Below are positions 15,861 through 23,373 of a stretch of DNA of 36,534 nt, piece after piece. Location of the stretch: contig JAGNJD010000025.1 in NCBI GenBank assembly GCA_018000835.1, positions 1 to 36,534 on the forward strand, in the 5' to 3' direction. The number at the start of each line of letters is the position of its first letter. Position 1 is the first letter of the stretch. Made by a program: the position numbers and the translations under genes. Under the pieces are notes generated by a model that searched no databases, had not been told where the DNA came from, and saw nothing but the letters and a program-made list of their open reading frames with translations. The stretch comes from Candidatus Goldiibacteriota bacterium (lineage in GTDB: Bacteria; Oederibacteriota; PGYV01; DSYL01).

Positions 15861-17093
15861 ATGCCCGGGGATACTGCTTTAACGGCAGAAATAGAAGAAT
15901 TGAAAAAAAAATTATCGCAAAATCCAGATTCACTGATATTTGTACCTCTTGCTGATGCATACAGAAAAGCAGGTTTGCATGACGAAGCCGTTGAGGTTTG
16001 TAAAAAAGGTCTTGAAAAGCATCCTTCTTATACTTCTGCAAGAGTTGTTCTTGGCAGAATATACATAGAAAAGAATAAGTTTGACGAAGCCATTCAGGAA
16101 CTTCAAAGAGTTGAGGCAGTAGACGCGGATAACATAATGGTGCATATAATGCTCGGTAATACTTATCTCAAAAAAAAAATGTATGCAGAAGCGGTTGAAC
16201 AATTTCAAAAAGTTATTTCAATAAATCCTGAAGACGTTGAAATACAGGAAAAATTAAAAGAAGCCCTTTCGGCAAAACAGGAAACGACTAAAATAGTAAA
16301 AGAAGAAGAAAAAAAAGAAACAGAGACGCCCGTAAAAAAACAGGAAAAACCGGTTGAAAAACCCAAAATAGACGTCCAGAAAAGTCTGAAAGCAGCAGAA
16401 CTTTATACGAAAAAAGAAGATTTTGAAAAAGCGATTGAAATATACAGAGAATTGCTTGACATGGACCAGGAAAATATCGTTGTTCAGCAAAGATTACGTG
16501 AGGTTTACGATCTTCAGGATAAAAGAATAAAAAAGGCAAAAGAGAAGTCCGGGTCATCCGATGGTGACAAGATAATATCTTCCGACAAAATAACGACGGA
16601 AGACATTCTTGACGTAATGAAAGAAGCGGTTGAATCAGATAAAGTTGATGAAGAAGAAAACAAAACTGAAAAAAAAGAAGAACGTCCGGAAACGGAAAAA
16701 CCGGTTGAAACCGCACAGGCAACCTTAAGCAAAGAAAAAACGAAAGATATCGAAAAAATTTTAAACACCTTAAAGGAAGTTGACGGGATTATCGGCAGTT
16801 TTTTTTTATTAAGGGATGGAAGCATAATTGCGAGCGTATTACCGCCTTCAATTAATATAAATGAAATAGGAAAACACATAGCAGCAATAGTTGAGAAAAC
16901 GGAGAAATCGGTTCAAAATATGAATCAGGGTAAACTGAATCAGGTTGTAATATCTTCGGAAAGTGGACAATTGTTATTTACGGAAGTCATGTCCGGCGTG
17001 CTTTTTATGATAGGCGATGAAACGATAAACGTTGGTAAAATGCATTTGATTTTAAAAGACATTATAAGTAACTTAAAAAAGGTGCTTTCTTAG
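15861..17093 (+). CDS. TPR protein with C-terminal roadblock/LC7-like domain
   Basis: A 410-residue cytoplasmic protein of unknown function. Residues about 5-130 form tetratricopeptide repeats (for example DEAVEVCKKGLEKHPSYTSA and DEAIQELQRVEAVDADN), a charged Lys/Glu-rich linker follows at about 135-165, another TPR-like pair lies at 167-215 (KAIEIYRELLDMDQEN), then a second acidic linker to about 290. The last 120 residues (DIEKILNTLKEVDGIIGSFF, LRDGSIIASVLP, VVISSESGQLLF) resemble the roadblock/LC7 fold of MglB-like proteins. Roadblock domains dimerise and often regulate small GTPases. The next gene encodes another roadblock protein, so the two may form a heteromeric complex. AAGGAGG lies inside the end of aroB. 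Confidence 0.75.
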   Translation: MPGDTALTAEIEELKKKLSQNPDSLIFVPLADAYRKAGLHDEAVEVCKKGLEKHPSYTSARVVLGRIYIEKNKFDEAIQELQRVEAVDADNIMVHIMLGNTYLKKKMYAEAVEQFQKVISINPEDVEIQEKLKEALSAKQETTKIVKEEEKKETETPVKKQEKPVEKPKIDVQKSLKAAELYTKKEDFEKAIEIYRELLDMDQENIVVQQRLREVYDLQDKRIKKAKEKSGSSDGDKIISSDKITTEDILDVMKEAVESDKVDEEENKTEKKEERPETEKPVETAQATLSKEKTKDIEKILNTLKEVDGIIGSFFLLRDGSIIASVLPPSININEIGKHIAAIVEKTEKSVQNMNQGKLNQVVISSESGQLLFTEVMSGVLFMIGDETINVGKMHLILKDIISNLKKVLS

Positions 17094-17105
17094 GAGAATT
17101 AAAAT

Positions 17106-17462
17106 ATGGATTTTAAGACAATTTTAAAAAGAATCGTTGAAAACGTTGATGGAGCAATTGGAGCCGGAGTTATTGGTGAAGACGGCATAGCAATTGACCA
17201 GTTTTCAACTAAAAGTGATTTTGACATATCGGCTGCTGGAGCCGAATATTCTACAATTATCAGCAGTGCAAAAAAGGCATCCCAGAGTTTCGGGCTTGGA
17301 AAGACAAACGAGGTTTTAATATCGACGGAAAAAGCAACTATGATAATGATGGTAATCGGGAAAAGTTATTTTGTAACTCTTGCTTTAAACCTGGACGGGA
17401 ATCTTGGACGCGGCAGACTGGAACTTAAAAAAGCCATCCCGGAATTAGAAAAGTTATTATAA
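17106..17462 (+). CDS. Roadblock/LC7-domain protein (MglB-like)
   Basis: The 118 residues form a single roadblock/LC7 domain: an N-terminal helix (DFKTILKRIVENVDGAIGA), a GVIGEDGIAIDQF beta-hairpin, a central helix with AAGAEYSTIISSAKKASQSF, and the strand pair EVLISTEKATMIMMVIG and YFVTLALNLDGNLGRGRLEL. Members such as MglB act as GAPs or scaffolds for Ras-like MglA GTPases that set the pole of pilus activity. No MglA-type GTPase lies in this window, so a polarity role is inferred only from the nearby pilus genes. It begins 12 bp after the TPR/roadblock gene and abuts the following membrane-protein gene. Confidence 0.8.
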   Translation: MDFKTILKRIVENVDGAIGAGVIGEDGIAIDQFSTKSDFDISAAGAEYSTIISSAKKASQSFGLGKTNEVLISTEKATMIMMVIGKSYFVTLALNLDGNLGRGRLELKKAIPELEKLL

Positions 17463-18260
17463 ATGTTTTTCAGGATCTTAAAAAGAACGTTCTGGCAATT
17501 CTATGAAAATCTTTTAAAGGGGTTGTTGATAAATTTATTTTTTTCCATTTTATTGCTTGCCATTTTTATCGTTTTTTTTATTAAACTTGAAAAATATGAA
17601 ATTGCATTTTTACTACTTTTTTTTGCATGGCATGTTTGTTCACCGGGCATCGTTTATTATTTATCCAAAATTGTAACCATGAAAGAACAGAAATCCGTTC
17701 TCTCCGAAATATTTGAAGGTATAACCAGATATTTCTTACAGGGAACGGTATTTTTTGTTATTAATCTTGGCTTTTTCTTTTTGTTTTATCTTGCCTATAA
17801 TTTCTATATACGTTTACAGACAATTAAAATACTTTCATTAATACTGGCGGGAATAAGTATATGGATAGCGGTTATTTTCATATTAATGCAGTTATATCTG
17901 ATTCCTATTCTGATTCTGGATGAAAACAAAAGAATTTTTATTTCATATAAAAAGGCACTAATTATGGTTTTGTCCGCGCCATTTTCAAGCTTATTTTGCA
18001 TGATTTTGATATCTTATTTTCTTTTGCTGTTTTATCCATTATTGGGCGTAATATGTGGTTCTCAAATTCCCATCGCCGCAGCAGTAATTTCTCTTTTCCC
18101 GATTTTTTTCATGCCTTTTTTTACTTTTGTTGTTATAATGTTACTGCAGATTAATTCTACGGTGTTGATTTATGAAAAACATAATATTATGCCTGATTTA
18201 AAAGAACATTGGGAACAAAAAAGTATGTCGAATTTTTTCAGGCCATGGGAGGATAGATGA
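17463..18260 (+). CDS. Polytopic membrane protein of unknown function
   Basis: I do not recognise this 265-residue protein. It is very hydrophobic, with about six predicted transmembrane segments (near 20-43, 46-68, 92-116, 122-148, 165-195 and 200-228), a positively charged N-terminus and an acidic, soluble tail ending FFRPWEDR. The overall plan is loosely like YesL/DUF624-type or DUF4013-type membrane proteins, but no signature settles it. It starts directly after the stop of the roadblock gene and overlaps the FtsB-like gene by 4 bp, so it belongs to the same translational unit. Confidence 0.7.
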   Translation: MFFRILKRTFWQFYENLLKGLLINLFFSILLLAIFIVFFIKLEKYEIAFLLLFFAWHVCSPGIVYYLSKIVTMKEQKSVLSEIFEGITRYFLQGTVFFVINLGFFFLFYLAYNFYIRLQTIKILSLILAGISIWIAVIFILMQLYLIPILILDENKRIFISYKKALIMVLSAPFSSLFCMILISYFLLLFYPLLGVICGSQIPIAAAVISLFPIFFMPFFTFVVIMLLQINSTVLIYEKHNIMPDLKEHWEQKSMSNFFRPWEDR

Positions 18261-18556
18261 AAAAAAGGCGATTTTCGGATAAAGGTATTAATTTTAAACT
18301 ACGGAAAATTCTAATCATTATGTTGTTCATTTTCGCCTTCATTTTTCTTGTGAAAATTTTTTTAAATTATATTGAAATGAAAAATAAATACGATTCGGTA
18401 AATAATCAAATAAACGAATTAAAGGACGAAAACGTAAAACTTGAATCCAGGATTGGTAAACTTTATGATGACAGGGAATACATTGAAAAAGTAGCGAGAG
18501 AACAGTTAAACATGGTAAAAGACGGAGAAACGGTATATATATTTACGAACGACTGA
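18257..18556 (+). CDS. FtsB/DivIC-family septum protein
   Basis: A 99-residue bitopic protein: basic cytoplasmic N-terminus, one transmembrane helix at about 17-36, a coiled coil at about 40-72 (NQINELKDENVKLESRIGKL) and the family ending DREYIEKVAREQLNMVKDGE. FtsB/DivIC proteins pair with FtsL and FtsQ in the divisome periplasmic complex. The start overlaps the upstream gene by 4 bp. Confidence 0.88.
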   Translation: MKKRRFSDKGINFKLRKILIIMLFIFAFIFLVKIFLNYIEMKNKYDSVNNQINELKDENVKLESRIGKLYDDREYIEKVAREQLNMVKDGETVYIFTND

Positions 18557-18593
18557 TTTTATTGCGGGATAAAACAAAAAGGAGGTTTTAATA

Positions 18594-18944
18594 ATGAAAA
18601 AAGTAATGACTGGCATGGCTGTTTTTATTTTATTTATTATTAATAATTGTGCAACGGGCGGAATGAAGGCAAGCGATATAACCGGTATTAAAGTAACTCC
18701 GGAAGTTTTAAAAGTAAAAGTGGGAAAAAGCATTGAAATGACTGCGGTTGGCATAACTAAAGACGGAAAAACAATAGACATTTATCCCGCATGGGAAATA
18801 GATGCAAAAGATAAAAAAATAGGAACGATAAATAAAACGACCGGTAGTAAAATAACTTTTACCGGAAGATCACCCGGCATAGCAAAGATTGTTGTAACGA
18901 TAGGAGACATTGCAAAGCAGGTAAAAATAACCGTCGTTAAGTAA
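18594..18944 (+). CDS. Small exported Ig-like (BIG2-type) protein, possible lipoprotein
   Basis: The 116-residue product has a signal sequence (MKKVMTGMAVFILFIINNC) followed by a single domain resembling bacterial Ig-like group 2: ITGIKVTPEVLKVKVGKSIE, then WEIDAKD, TTGSKITFTGRSPGIAKIVV and a final VKITVVK strand. The cysteine at position 19 could be lipidated, but INNC is a poor lipobox. Strong AAAGGAGG upstream. No function is known; it probably sits in the periplasm or on a membrane. The terminator at 18997 follows. Confidence 0.72.
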   Translation: MKKVMTGMAVFILFIINNCATGGMKASDITGIKVTPEVLKVKVGKSIEMTAVGITKDGKTIDIYPAWEIDAKDKKIGTINKTTGSKITFTGRSPGIAKIVVTIGDIAKQVKITVVK

Positions 18945-18996
18945 TTAGCGTATTAATTTTTTTATGTAATTACAGGAGTTTATTATTCTTAAAATA

Positions 18997-19024
18997 AAAA
19001 AGCCCGTATTGCTACGGGCTTTTT
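18997..19024. terminator. Bidirectional intrinsic terminator
   Basis: AGCCCGTA (19001-19008) pairs with TACGGGCT (19013-19020) over a TTGC loop, flanked by an A-run on the left and TTTT on the right. It can end the + strand gene run at 18944 and also the minus-strand tRNA transcript, whose last tRNA ends at 19029. Confidence 0.88.
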
Positions 19025-19028
19025 ATAT

Positions 19029-19103
19029 TGGTTGCGGGGGTTGGATTTGAACCAACGACCTCTGGGTTATGAGCCCAACGAGCTACCACTGCTCCACCCC
19101 GCG
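19029..19103 (-). tRNA. Initiator tRNA-fMet (anticodon CAU), intact
   Basis: Reading the minus strand, the gene starts CGCGGGGTGGAGCAG and ends CCCCCGCAACCA with encoded CCA. The anticodon loop is CTCATAA (CAU). Initiator features are present: the unpaired C1-A72 at the end of the acceptor stem and three consecutive G-C pairs closing the anticodon stem. The D-loop is two bases shorter than in E. coli. It is the last gene of a minus-strand tRNA cluster and is presumably the functional copy. Confidence 0.96.
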
Positions 19104-19175
19104 ACAAGTGTAGTTATTTCAACCATATCCACTATATAAAAGAACCAATACGTATTTTATTATGCCATACCAACC

Positions 19176-19394
19176 TGTGGGGGTTGGATTTAGCCGCTTC
19201 GCCGCTTGAATGCGGCTTCGCGTCTCCGGCTCGTTCTGCTTTACGCACCGTATATGATAAAAAATCCCTGCGGGATTTTAAACGGTGCTTATCCTCGCTA
19301 ATCGCTCGGCAGCAGAACTCGCCTTCGGCAGGAATGCCTCAGCCAACGACCTCTGGGTTATGAGCCCAACGAGCTACCACTGCTCCACCCCGCG
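19176..19394 (-). pseudogene. Second tRNA-fMet copy, interrupted in the T-loop
   Basis: On the minus strand, 19394 down to 19343 matches the intact tRNA-fMet from its 5' end through the anticodon (CAU) to the 5' strand of the T-stem. A 151-bp insert (19342-19192) then replaces the TTC of the T-loop, after which AAATCCAACCCCC resumes. The 3' end has diverged: the acceptor carries a C3-A70 mismatch and CCA is not encoded. The upstream CACTTGT leader is shared with the intact copy, so the two arose by duplication. It is probably non-functional unless the insert is spliced out; at 151 bp it is too short for a normal group I intron. Confidence 0.85.
19192..19342. repeat. 151-bp palindrome-rich insertion inside the tRNA-fMet copy
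   Basis: The insert is visibly more GC-rich than its surroundings. Nested inverted repeats form a central cruciform: GTTCTGCT (19233-19240) with AGCAGAAC (19311-19318), GCACCGT (19245-19251) with ACGGTGC (19282-19288), and AAAATCCC (19261-19268) with GGGATTTT (19272-19279). Side hairpins are AGCCGC/GCGGCT (19192-19217) and GGCA/TGCC (19327-19338). AGCC occurs at both junctions (19192 and 19341). It encodes no protein domain. It resembles small palindromic interspersed elements such as the RPE type in plan, not in sequence. Confidence 0.75.
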
Positions 19395-19512
19395 ACAAGT
19401 GATAATCTATTTTTTTTCTTTCAACTTTCATATTATTAAAAACGTTACGTATTATACCATATTAATGAACGATTAACTATTTAATTTTCTGTAATCTCGT
19501 TTACGAAATTTC

Positions 19513-19598
19513 TGGTGCCGGGAGCCGGACTTGAACCGGCATGGATTTTCATCCCGTGGATTTTAAGTCCACTACGTCTACCATTTCGTCATCCCGGC
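19513..19598 (-). tRNA. tRNA-Leu (anticodon UAA)
   Basis: On the minus strand the acceptor GCCGGGA pairs with TCCCGGC, discriminator A and CCA are encoded, the anticodon loop CTTAAAA carries UAA, and a long variable arm (class II) follows. Length 86 bp with CCA. It is the first tRNA of the minus-strand cluster and decodes UUA/UUG. Confidence 0.96.
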
Positions 19599-19615
19599 AA
19601 TTTTAAGTGAAACAT

Positions 19616-19644
19616 ATTATGCAATATAAAAAACTAAAAGTCAA
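19616..19644 (-). promoter_or_regulatory. Predicted promoter of the minus-strand tRNA cluster
   Basis: On the minus strand TTGACT (19644-19639), 17 bp, CATAAT (19621-19616), ending about 18 bp before tRNA-Leu. It would drive tRNA-Leu, the broken tRNA-fMet and the intact tRNA-fMet toward the terminator at 18997. Confidence 0.65.
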
Positions 19645-19659
19645 TACCTGTATAAATTT

Positions 19660-19687
19660 TTGATTCCTAAAATTATTATGTTATAAT
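19660..19687 (+). promoter_or_regulatory. Predicted promoter of the YjbQ-family gene
   Basis: TTGATT (19660-19665), 16 bp, TATAAT (19682-19687), about 32 bp before the ATG. It is back to back with the divergent tRNA promoter. Confidence 0.55.
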
Positions 19688-19719
19688 ATTTAAAAATTAA
19701 TGAAAACAGGAGGTGCTGC

Positions 19720-20139
19720 ATGATTATAAAAATGGAAAGAATTTCATTTTCAACAAAAGGATTTAATGAAATAAAGGATATTACTGATAGAGTGGCAGAA
19801 TTGATTGAAGAGAGCGATGTAAAAAATGGCATAGTCGCGCTTTTTGTGCCTGGTTCAACCGGCGGTCTGACGACAATAGAATACGAATCAGGGCTGATAA
19901 GTGATTTCCCCGATTTAATGGAAAAATTAATACCATACAAAGCACATTATGAACATAACGCTACGTGGGGTGATGCAAATGGTGCATCTCATTTACGTGC
20001 ATCGTTGATAGGTCCGTCACTTACCATACCGTTTAAAGACAAAAAAATGACGCTTGGAACATGGCAGCAGATAATATTTATTGATTTTGATACTCATAGC
20101 AGAAACAGAAGCATAGTCGTGCAGATAATGGGGGAATAA
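19720..20139 (+). CDS. YjbQ/UPF0047-family protein
   Basis: The 139-residue product matches the small YjbQ (UPF0047) family: SFSTKGFNEIKDITDRVAEL, LFVPGSTGGLTTIEYESGL, HYEHNATWGDANGASHLRAS, LIGPSLTIPFKDKKMTLGTW and QQIIFIDFDTHSRNRSIVVQ. Some relatives show weak thiamine-phosphate synthase activity, but the biological role is unsettled. In many members the central motif reads NGHSH; here it is NGASH, so one potential metal-ligand histidine is replaced. ATG 19720 follows CAGGAGG. It is a single-gene unit divergent from the tRNA cluster. Confidence 0.85.
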   Translation: MIIKMERISFSTKGFNEIKDITDRVAELIEESDVKNGIVALFVPGSTGGLTTIEYESGLISDFPDLMEKLIPYKAHYEHNATWGDANGASHLRASLIGPSLTIPFKDKKMTLGTWQQIIFIDFDTHSRNRSIVVQIMGE

Positions 20140-20212
20140 ATCATACCTTGCCGTAAAAAATGCCGTAATTGTTCCATTAAATTAATCAAACGACAAAGCC
20201 ATAAAATAATCC

Positions 20213-20241
20213 TTGAATATAGCCCGAAATATTATTATAAT
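20213..20241 (+). promoter_or_regulatory. Predicted promoter of the hisC-aroF-...-rlmB run
   Basis: TTGAAT (20213-20218), 17 bp, TATAAT (20236-20241). The start of transcription would be near 20248, immediately before the palindrome at 20258-20278. Confidence 0.6.
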
Positions 20242-20257
20242 ATACGTAAATAATAAG

Positions 20258-20278
20258 TTTGTGAAATGATTTCACAAA
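20258..20278. promoter_or_regulatory. Perfect palindrome resembling a Rex operator
   Basis: TTTGTGAAAT, one central G, ATTTCACAAA: 10-bp arms with full symmetry. The Rex consensus is TTGTGAA-N4-TTCACAA; here the half-sites are exact but separated by five bases instead of four. It lies about +10 to +30 from the predicted start of transcription, a typical repressor position, and rex is encoded in the same gene run. A CRP/FNR-family regulator with TGTGA/TCACA half-sites is the alternative. Confidence 0.5.
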
Positions 20279-20379
20279 GAATGGATGGATTATTATACGA
20301 AATAATAAATATTAGATTATCTTATTTGACCTATCCATTTCCAAAAATAGTCAGATTAAGAAAGGAATAAATTAAAAAA

Positions 20380-21465
20380 ATGAATAAATTTGCTGACGTT
20401 GCAAAAAAAAGTATATTTAACATAACTCCATACGTTCCAGGAAAACCAATAGAGGAAGTTGAACGGGAATACAAAGTAAAAAACGTAGTTAAACTTGCTT
20501 CAAACGAAAATCCGCTTGGACCTTCAAAAAAGGCAATAAATGCCGTGGAAAAAAAATTAAAAGACGTAAATCTTTATCCTGATAGTTCCGTTTATTACTT
20601 GAGAAATTCACTTTCAAAACGCCTGGAAATTTCAGGAGACATGCTTATGTTTGGCAATGGTTCAAACGAACTTGAGCAGCTGCTTGCGGAAGTATTCGTT
20701 AATCCCGGGGAAGAGGTTTTATTTTCCGACCTCTCTTTCGTCGTTTATCCGATTGTAACTGAAATTGTTTCGGGTAAAGCCGTCATAGTCCCGCATAAGG
20801 ATTTCAGGCATGACATTGATGGATTCATTGAACGGATGACAAATAAAACGAAACTGGTTTTTTTATGCAATCCAAACAATCCGACCGGCACGATAATTAC
20901 AAAAAACGAATTTGAAAAATTTATGAATTCAATCAATCACAGGACCATCGTAGTTCTGGATGAAGCGTATTTTGAATACGTAAATTGCAGGGAATTCCCG
21001 GACGGCGTTCAATATTTAAAAAAATATCCCAACCTTATAGTCCTGCGGACATTTTCAAAAGTTTATGGTCTTGCTGGTCTGCGGATAGGATATGGTATTG
21101 CAGACAGGGACATTGTTGATCTGATTGACAGGGTAAGGACGCCTTTTAACGTAAGTTTACCTGCACAGATTGCTGCAGATGCCGCTTTAAAGGATAAAAC
21201 CCATATAAAAAATACTCTAAAGACAAATAACGACGGAAAAAAGTTTCTTTATGCGTGGTTTAAAAAACTGGAGGTTGATTTTATTGAGACGCATGCAAAT
21301 TTTATATTCGTAAAATTCAAATGCAATAGCAGTGAAATTTTTGAAAAACTTTTAAAAAAAGGGATCATAATAAGACCACAACGGGGAAATTATGCGAGGA
21401 TAACGATTGGCACCAGAAAGGATAATTTAAAACTTATAAATGCGTTAAAAAACATTTTAATTTAA
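20380..21465 (+). CDS. hisC: Histidinol-phosphate/aromatic aminotransferase
   Basis: PLP fold-type I aminotransferase of the HisC family, 361 residues. Visible are KLASNENPLGPSKKA near the N-terminus, GNGSNELEQLL, LCNPNNPTGTII, VVLDEAYFEY and TFSKVYGLAGLRIGYG, where Lys227 forms the Schiff base; the C-terminal Arg motif is RPQRGNYARITIG. HisC enzymes transaminate histidinol phosphate and often also phenylpyruvate or 4-hydroxyphenylpyruvate. Placement before aroF, tyrA and aroA favours a role in tyrosine and phenylalanine synthesis (HisC2 type), possibly alongside histidine. It is the first gene of the run. Confidence 0.93.
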   Translation: MNKFADVAKKSIFNITPYVPGKPIEEVEREYKVKNVVKLASNENPLGPSKKAINAVEKKLKDVNLYPDSSVYYLRNSLSKRLEISGDMLMFGNGSNELEQLLAEVFVNPGEEVLFSDLSFVVYPIVTEIVSGKAVIVPHKDFRHDIDGFIERMTNKTKLVFLCNPNNPTGTIITKNEFEKFMNSINHRTIVVLDEAYFEYVNCREFPDGVQYLKKYPNLIVLRTFSKVYGLAGLRIGYGIADRDIVDLIDRVRTPFNVSLPAQIAADAALKDKTHIKNTLKTNNDGKKFLYAWFKKLEVDFIETHANFIFVKFKCNSSEIFEKLLKKGIIIRPQRGNYARITIGTRKDNLKLINALKNILI

Positions 21466-21495
21466 AAACTAATTTTTAATTTTCAGGAGGATGCA

Positions 21496-22509
21496 ATGAT
21501 CATAGTAATGAAGCCAAAAAGTACGAATAAACAGATAGAGCATATCGTTGGAAAAATAAAAGAATACAAATTAACGCCGCATATTTCAAAAGGCAAGGAA
21601 AGAACAATAATAGGAGTAATAGGCGATGAACGCGTTTTACAAAACGTCCCCATCGAAGGTTTACCCGGCGTAGAAAAGGTCATGCAGGTATTAAAACCAT
21701 ATAAACTTGCGAGCCGGGAATTTAAGAAAACGGATACGATAGTTGACGTTTCAGGCGTAAAGGTTGGAGGTAAAAAGATCGTTGTTATTGCAGGACCATG
21801 TTCCGTTGAAAGTGAAAGGCAGCTTTTTACGACCGCAAAAGCGGTGAAAAATGCAGGTGCAGACATGTTGCGCGGAGGTGCTTTTAAACCAAGGACATCT
21901 CCTTATGCTTTTCAGGGAATGGGTGAGGATGGATTAAAGATACTCGCTGCTGCAAGGGAAAAATTTGGACTTCCTATAGTTACTGAAGTTTTGGATACAA
22001 GACACGTAGAACTTGTCAATAAATATGCCGATTGTTATCAGATAGGTGCAAGAAATATGCAAAATTTTGAACTCTTAAAAGAGGTTGGAAAAACGAACAA
22101 GCCGGTTCTTTTAAAAAGGGGTTTAATGTCAACCATTAATGAATGGCTTATGTCCGCTGAATACATACTGAGCAACGGTAACATGAACGTCATATTATGT
22201 GAGAGAGGCATAAGGACGTTTGAAACGGCAACAAGAAATACGCTGGATATTTCTGCTGTTCCGGTGGTGAAATCGCTTACGCATCTGCCGGTTATGGTTG
22301 ACCCATCGCATGGCACGGGAAAAAAGAGTATCATAGAACCGATGTCAAGAGCAGCAGTTGCAGCCGGGGCAGACGGTATACTTGTGGAAGTTCATCCCAA
22401 TCCGGAAGAAGCGCTGTCCGATGGAGAACAATCTTTATTGCCCGTGGAGTTTGAAAAACTCGTAAAATCCATAAAAAAAGTTGCACGTGCAATTTATAGA
22501 ACTGCATAA
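21496..22509 (+). CDS. aroF: DAHP synthase, type I-beta
   Basis: First shikimate-pathway enzyme: condenses phosphoenolpyruvate and erythrose-4-phosphate. The 337 residues comprise an N-terminal ferredoxin-like regulatory domain (about 1-70) and a TIM barrel with [52 protein letters not shown] and [10 protein letters not shown]. The N-terminal domain is the kind that mediates feedback inhibition by aromatic amino acids in Thermotoga-type enzymes. No fused chorismate mutase is seen. ATG 21496 sits 5 bp after AGGAGG; a nearer out-of-frame ATG at 21491 is ignored. Confidence 0.96.
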   Translation: MIIVMKPKSTNKQIEHIVGKIKEYKLTPHISKGKERTIIGVIGDERVLQNVPIEGLPGVEKVMQVLKPYKLASREFKKTDTIVDVSGVKVGGKKIVVIAGPCSVESERQLFTTAKAVKNAGADMLRGGAFKPRTSPYAFQGMGEDGLKILAAAREKFGLPIVTEVLDTRHVELVNKYADCYQIGARNMQNFELLKEVGKTNKPVLLKRGLMSTINEWLMSAEYILSNGNMNVILCERGIRTFETATRNTLDISAVPVVKSLTHLPVMVDPSHGTGKKSIIEPMSRAAVAAGADGILVEVHPNPEEALSDGEQSLLPVEFEKLVKSIKKVARAIYRTA

Positions 22510-22521
22510 ATAAGTGTTAAA

Positions 22522-23373
22522 ATGACTATTCAAAAAAACAAAACGATTGCCATAATAGGAATGGGATTTATGGGAGGAAGTCTTGGCGCCATTTTATTAA
22601 GAAAAAAATTATGTAAAAACGTCGTTGGCATCGGAAGAAACGTTAAAAAATTAAAAATAGCATTAAAAAAGAAAGCTGCTACTTTTGTAACTACGGATTT
22701 AATAAAAGGCGTGCAAAACGCCGATATAGTAATAATTGCATTGCCAGTAAATCTTATTCCCGCTACTTTTATCAAAATAAAATCATATCTGTCAAAAGAT
22801 ACGATCGTTACGGATATGGGAAGCGTAAAAGGAATTATTGTAGAAAAGATAAGGGAAGTTGATTACAATAAAAATTTTATCGGCTCTCATCCTATGGTTG
22901 GTTCTGAAAAGTCGGGAATAAAAAACATCATACCTGAAATTTTTCAGAACGGGACGTGCATAATAACTCCTGATAATAATTCAGACATAAAAAAAATTAC
23001 ACTGGTTGAAAAATTCTGGAAATCAGTTGGAATGAAAGTCGTAAGAATGAATGCAAAACTTCATGATAAACAAATTTCAAGAATCAGCCATTTTCCACAC
23101 ATTATATCTTTTGTTCTTACGAATATGGCTGCACAGATAATCAGGAAAAACAGGGAAATAATAGGCCGTGGTTTCAAAGACGTTACAAGAATAGCAGCAT
23201 CGGATGAGGAAATGTGGTCAGACATTTTTATTGCAAATAAAAATGAAGTATTAAAAGACATAGACATTGCAATAGAAGAACTGGATGCTTTATCCCAGAT
23301 GATTTATTTAAATAAGGAAAAAGAACTGAAAAATTACATTTTAAATGCAAGGGAATTAAGGGAGAAAATATAA
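22522..23373 (+). CDS. tyrA: Prephenate dehydrogenase
   Basis: NAD-dependent oxidative decarboxylation of prephenate to 4-hydroxyphenylpyruvate, for tyrosine synthesis. The 283-residue protein has an N-terminal Rossmann motif GMGFMGGSLGAILL, TDMGSVKG, the catalytic-histidine segment GSHPMVGSEKSGI and the helical domain motif ISHFPHIISFVLTN. No ACT domain follows, so it is the short form. An arogenate preference cannot be excluded. Little ribosome-site signal is seen, and the stop directly abuts the ATG of aroA. Confidence 0.94.
   Translation: MTIQKNKTIAIIGMGFMGGSLGAILLRKKLCKNVVGIGRNVKKLKIALKKKAATFVTTDLIKGVQNADIVIIALPVNLIPATFIKIKSYLSKDTIVTDMGSVKGIIVEKIREVDYNKNFIGSHPMVGSEKSGIKNIIPEIFQNGTCIITPDNNSDIKKITLVEKFWKSVGMKVVRMNAKLHDKQISRISHFPHIISFVLTNMAAQIIRKNREIIGRGFKDVTRIAASDEEMWSDIFIANKNEVLKDIDIAIEELDALSQMIYLNKEKELKNYILNARELREKI

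Noticed and set aside
19192..19342. Group I intron in tRNA-fMet
   Set aside because: The insert is only 151 bp, lies in the T-loop instead of the anticodon loop, and I could not find a P3-P7 group I core.
19285..19476. 63-codon + strand frame over the tRNA region
   Set aside because: It runs antisense through the inserted repeat and the tRNA-fMet copy, has no ribosome site and no protein-like pattern.
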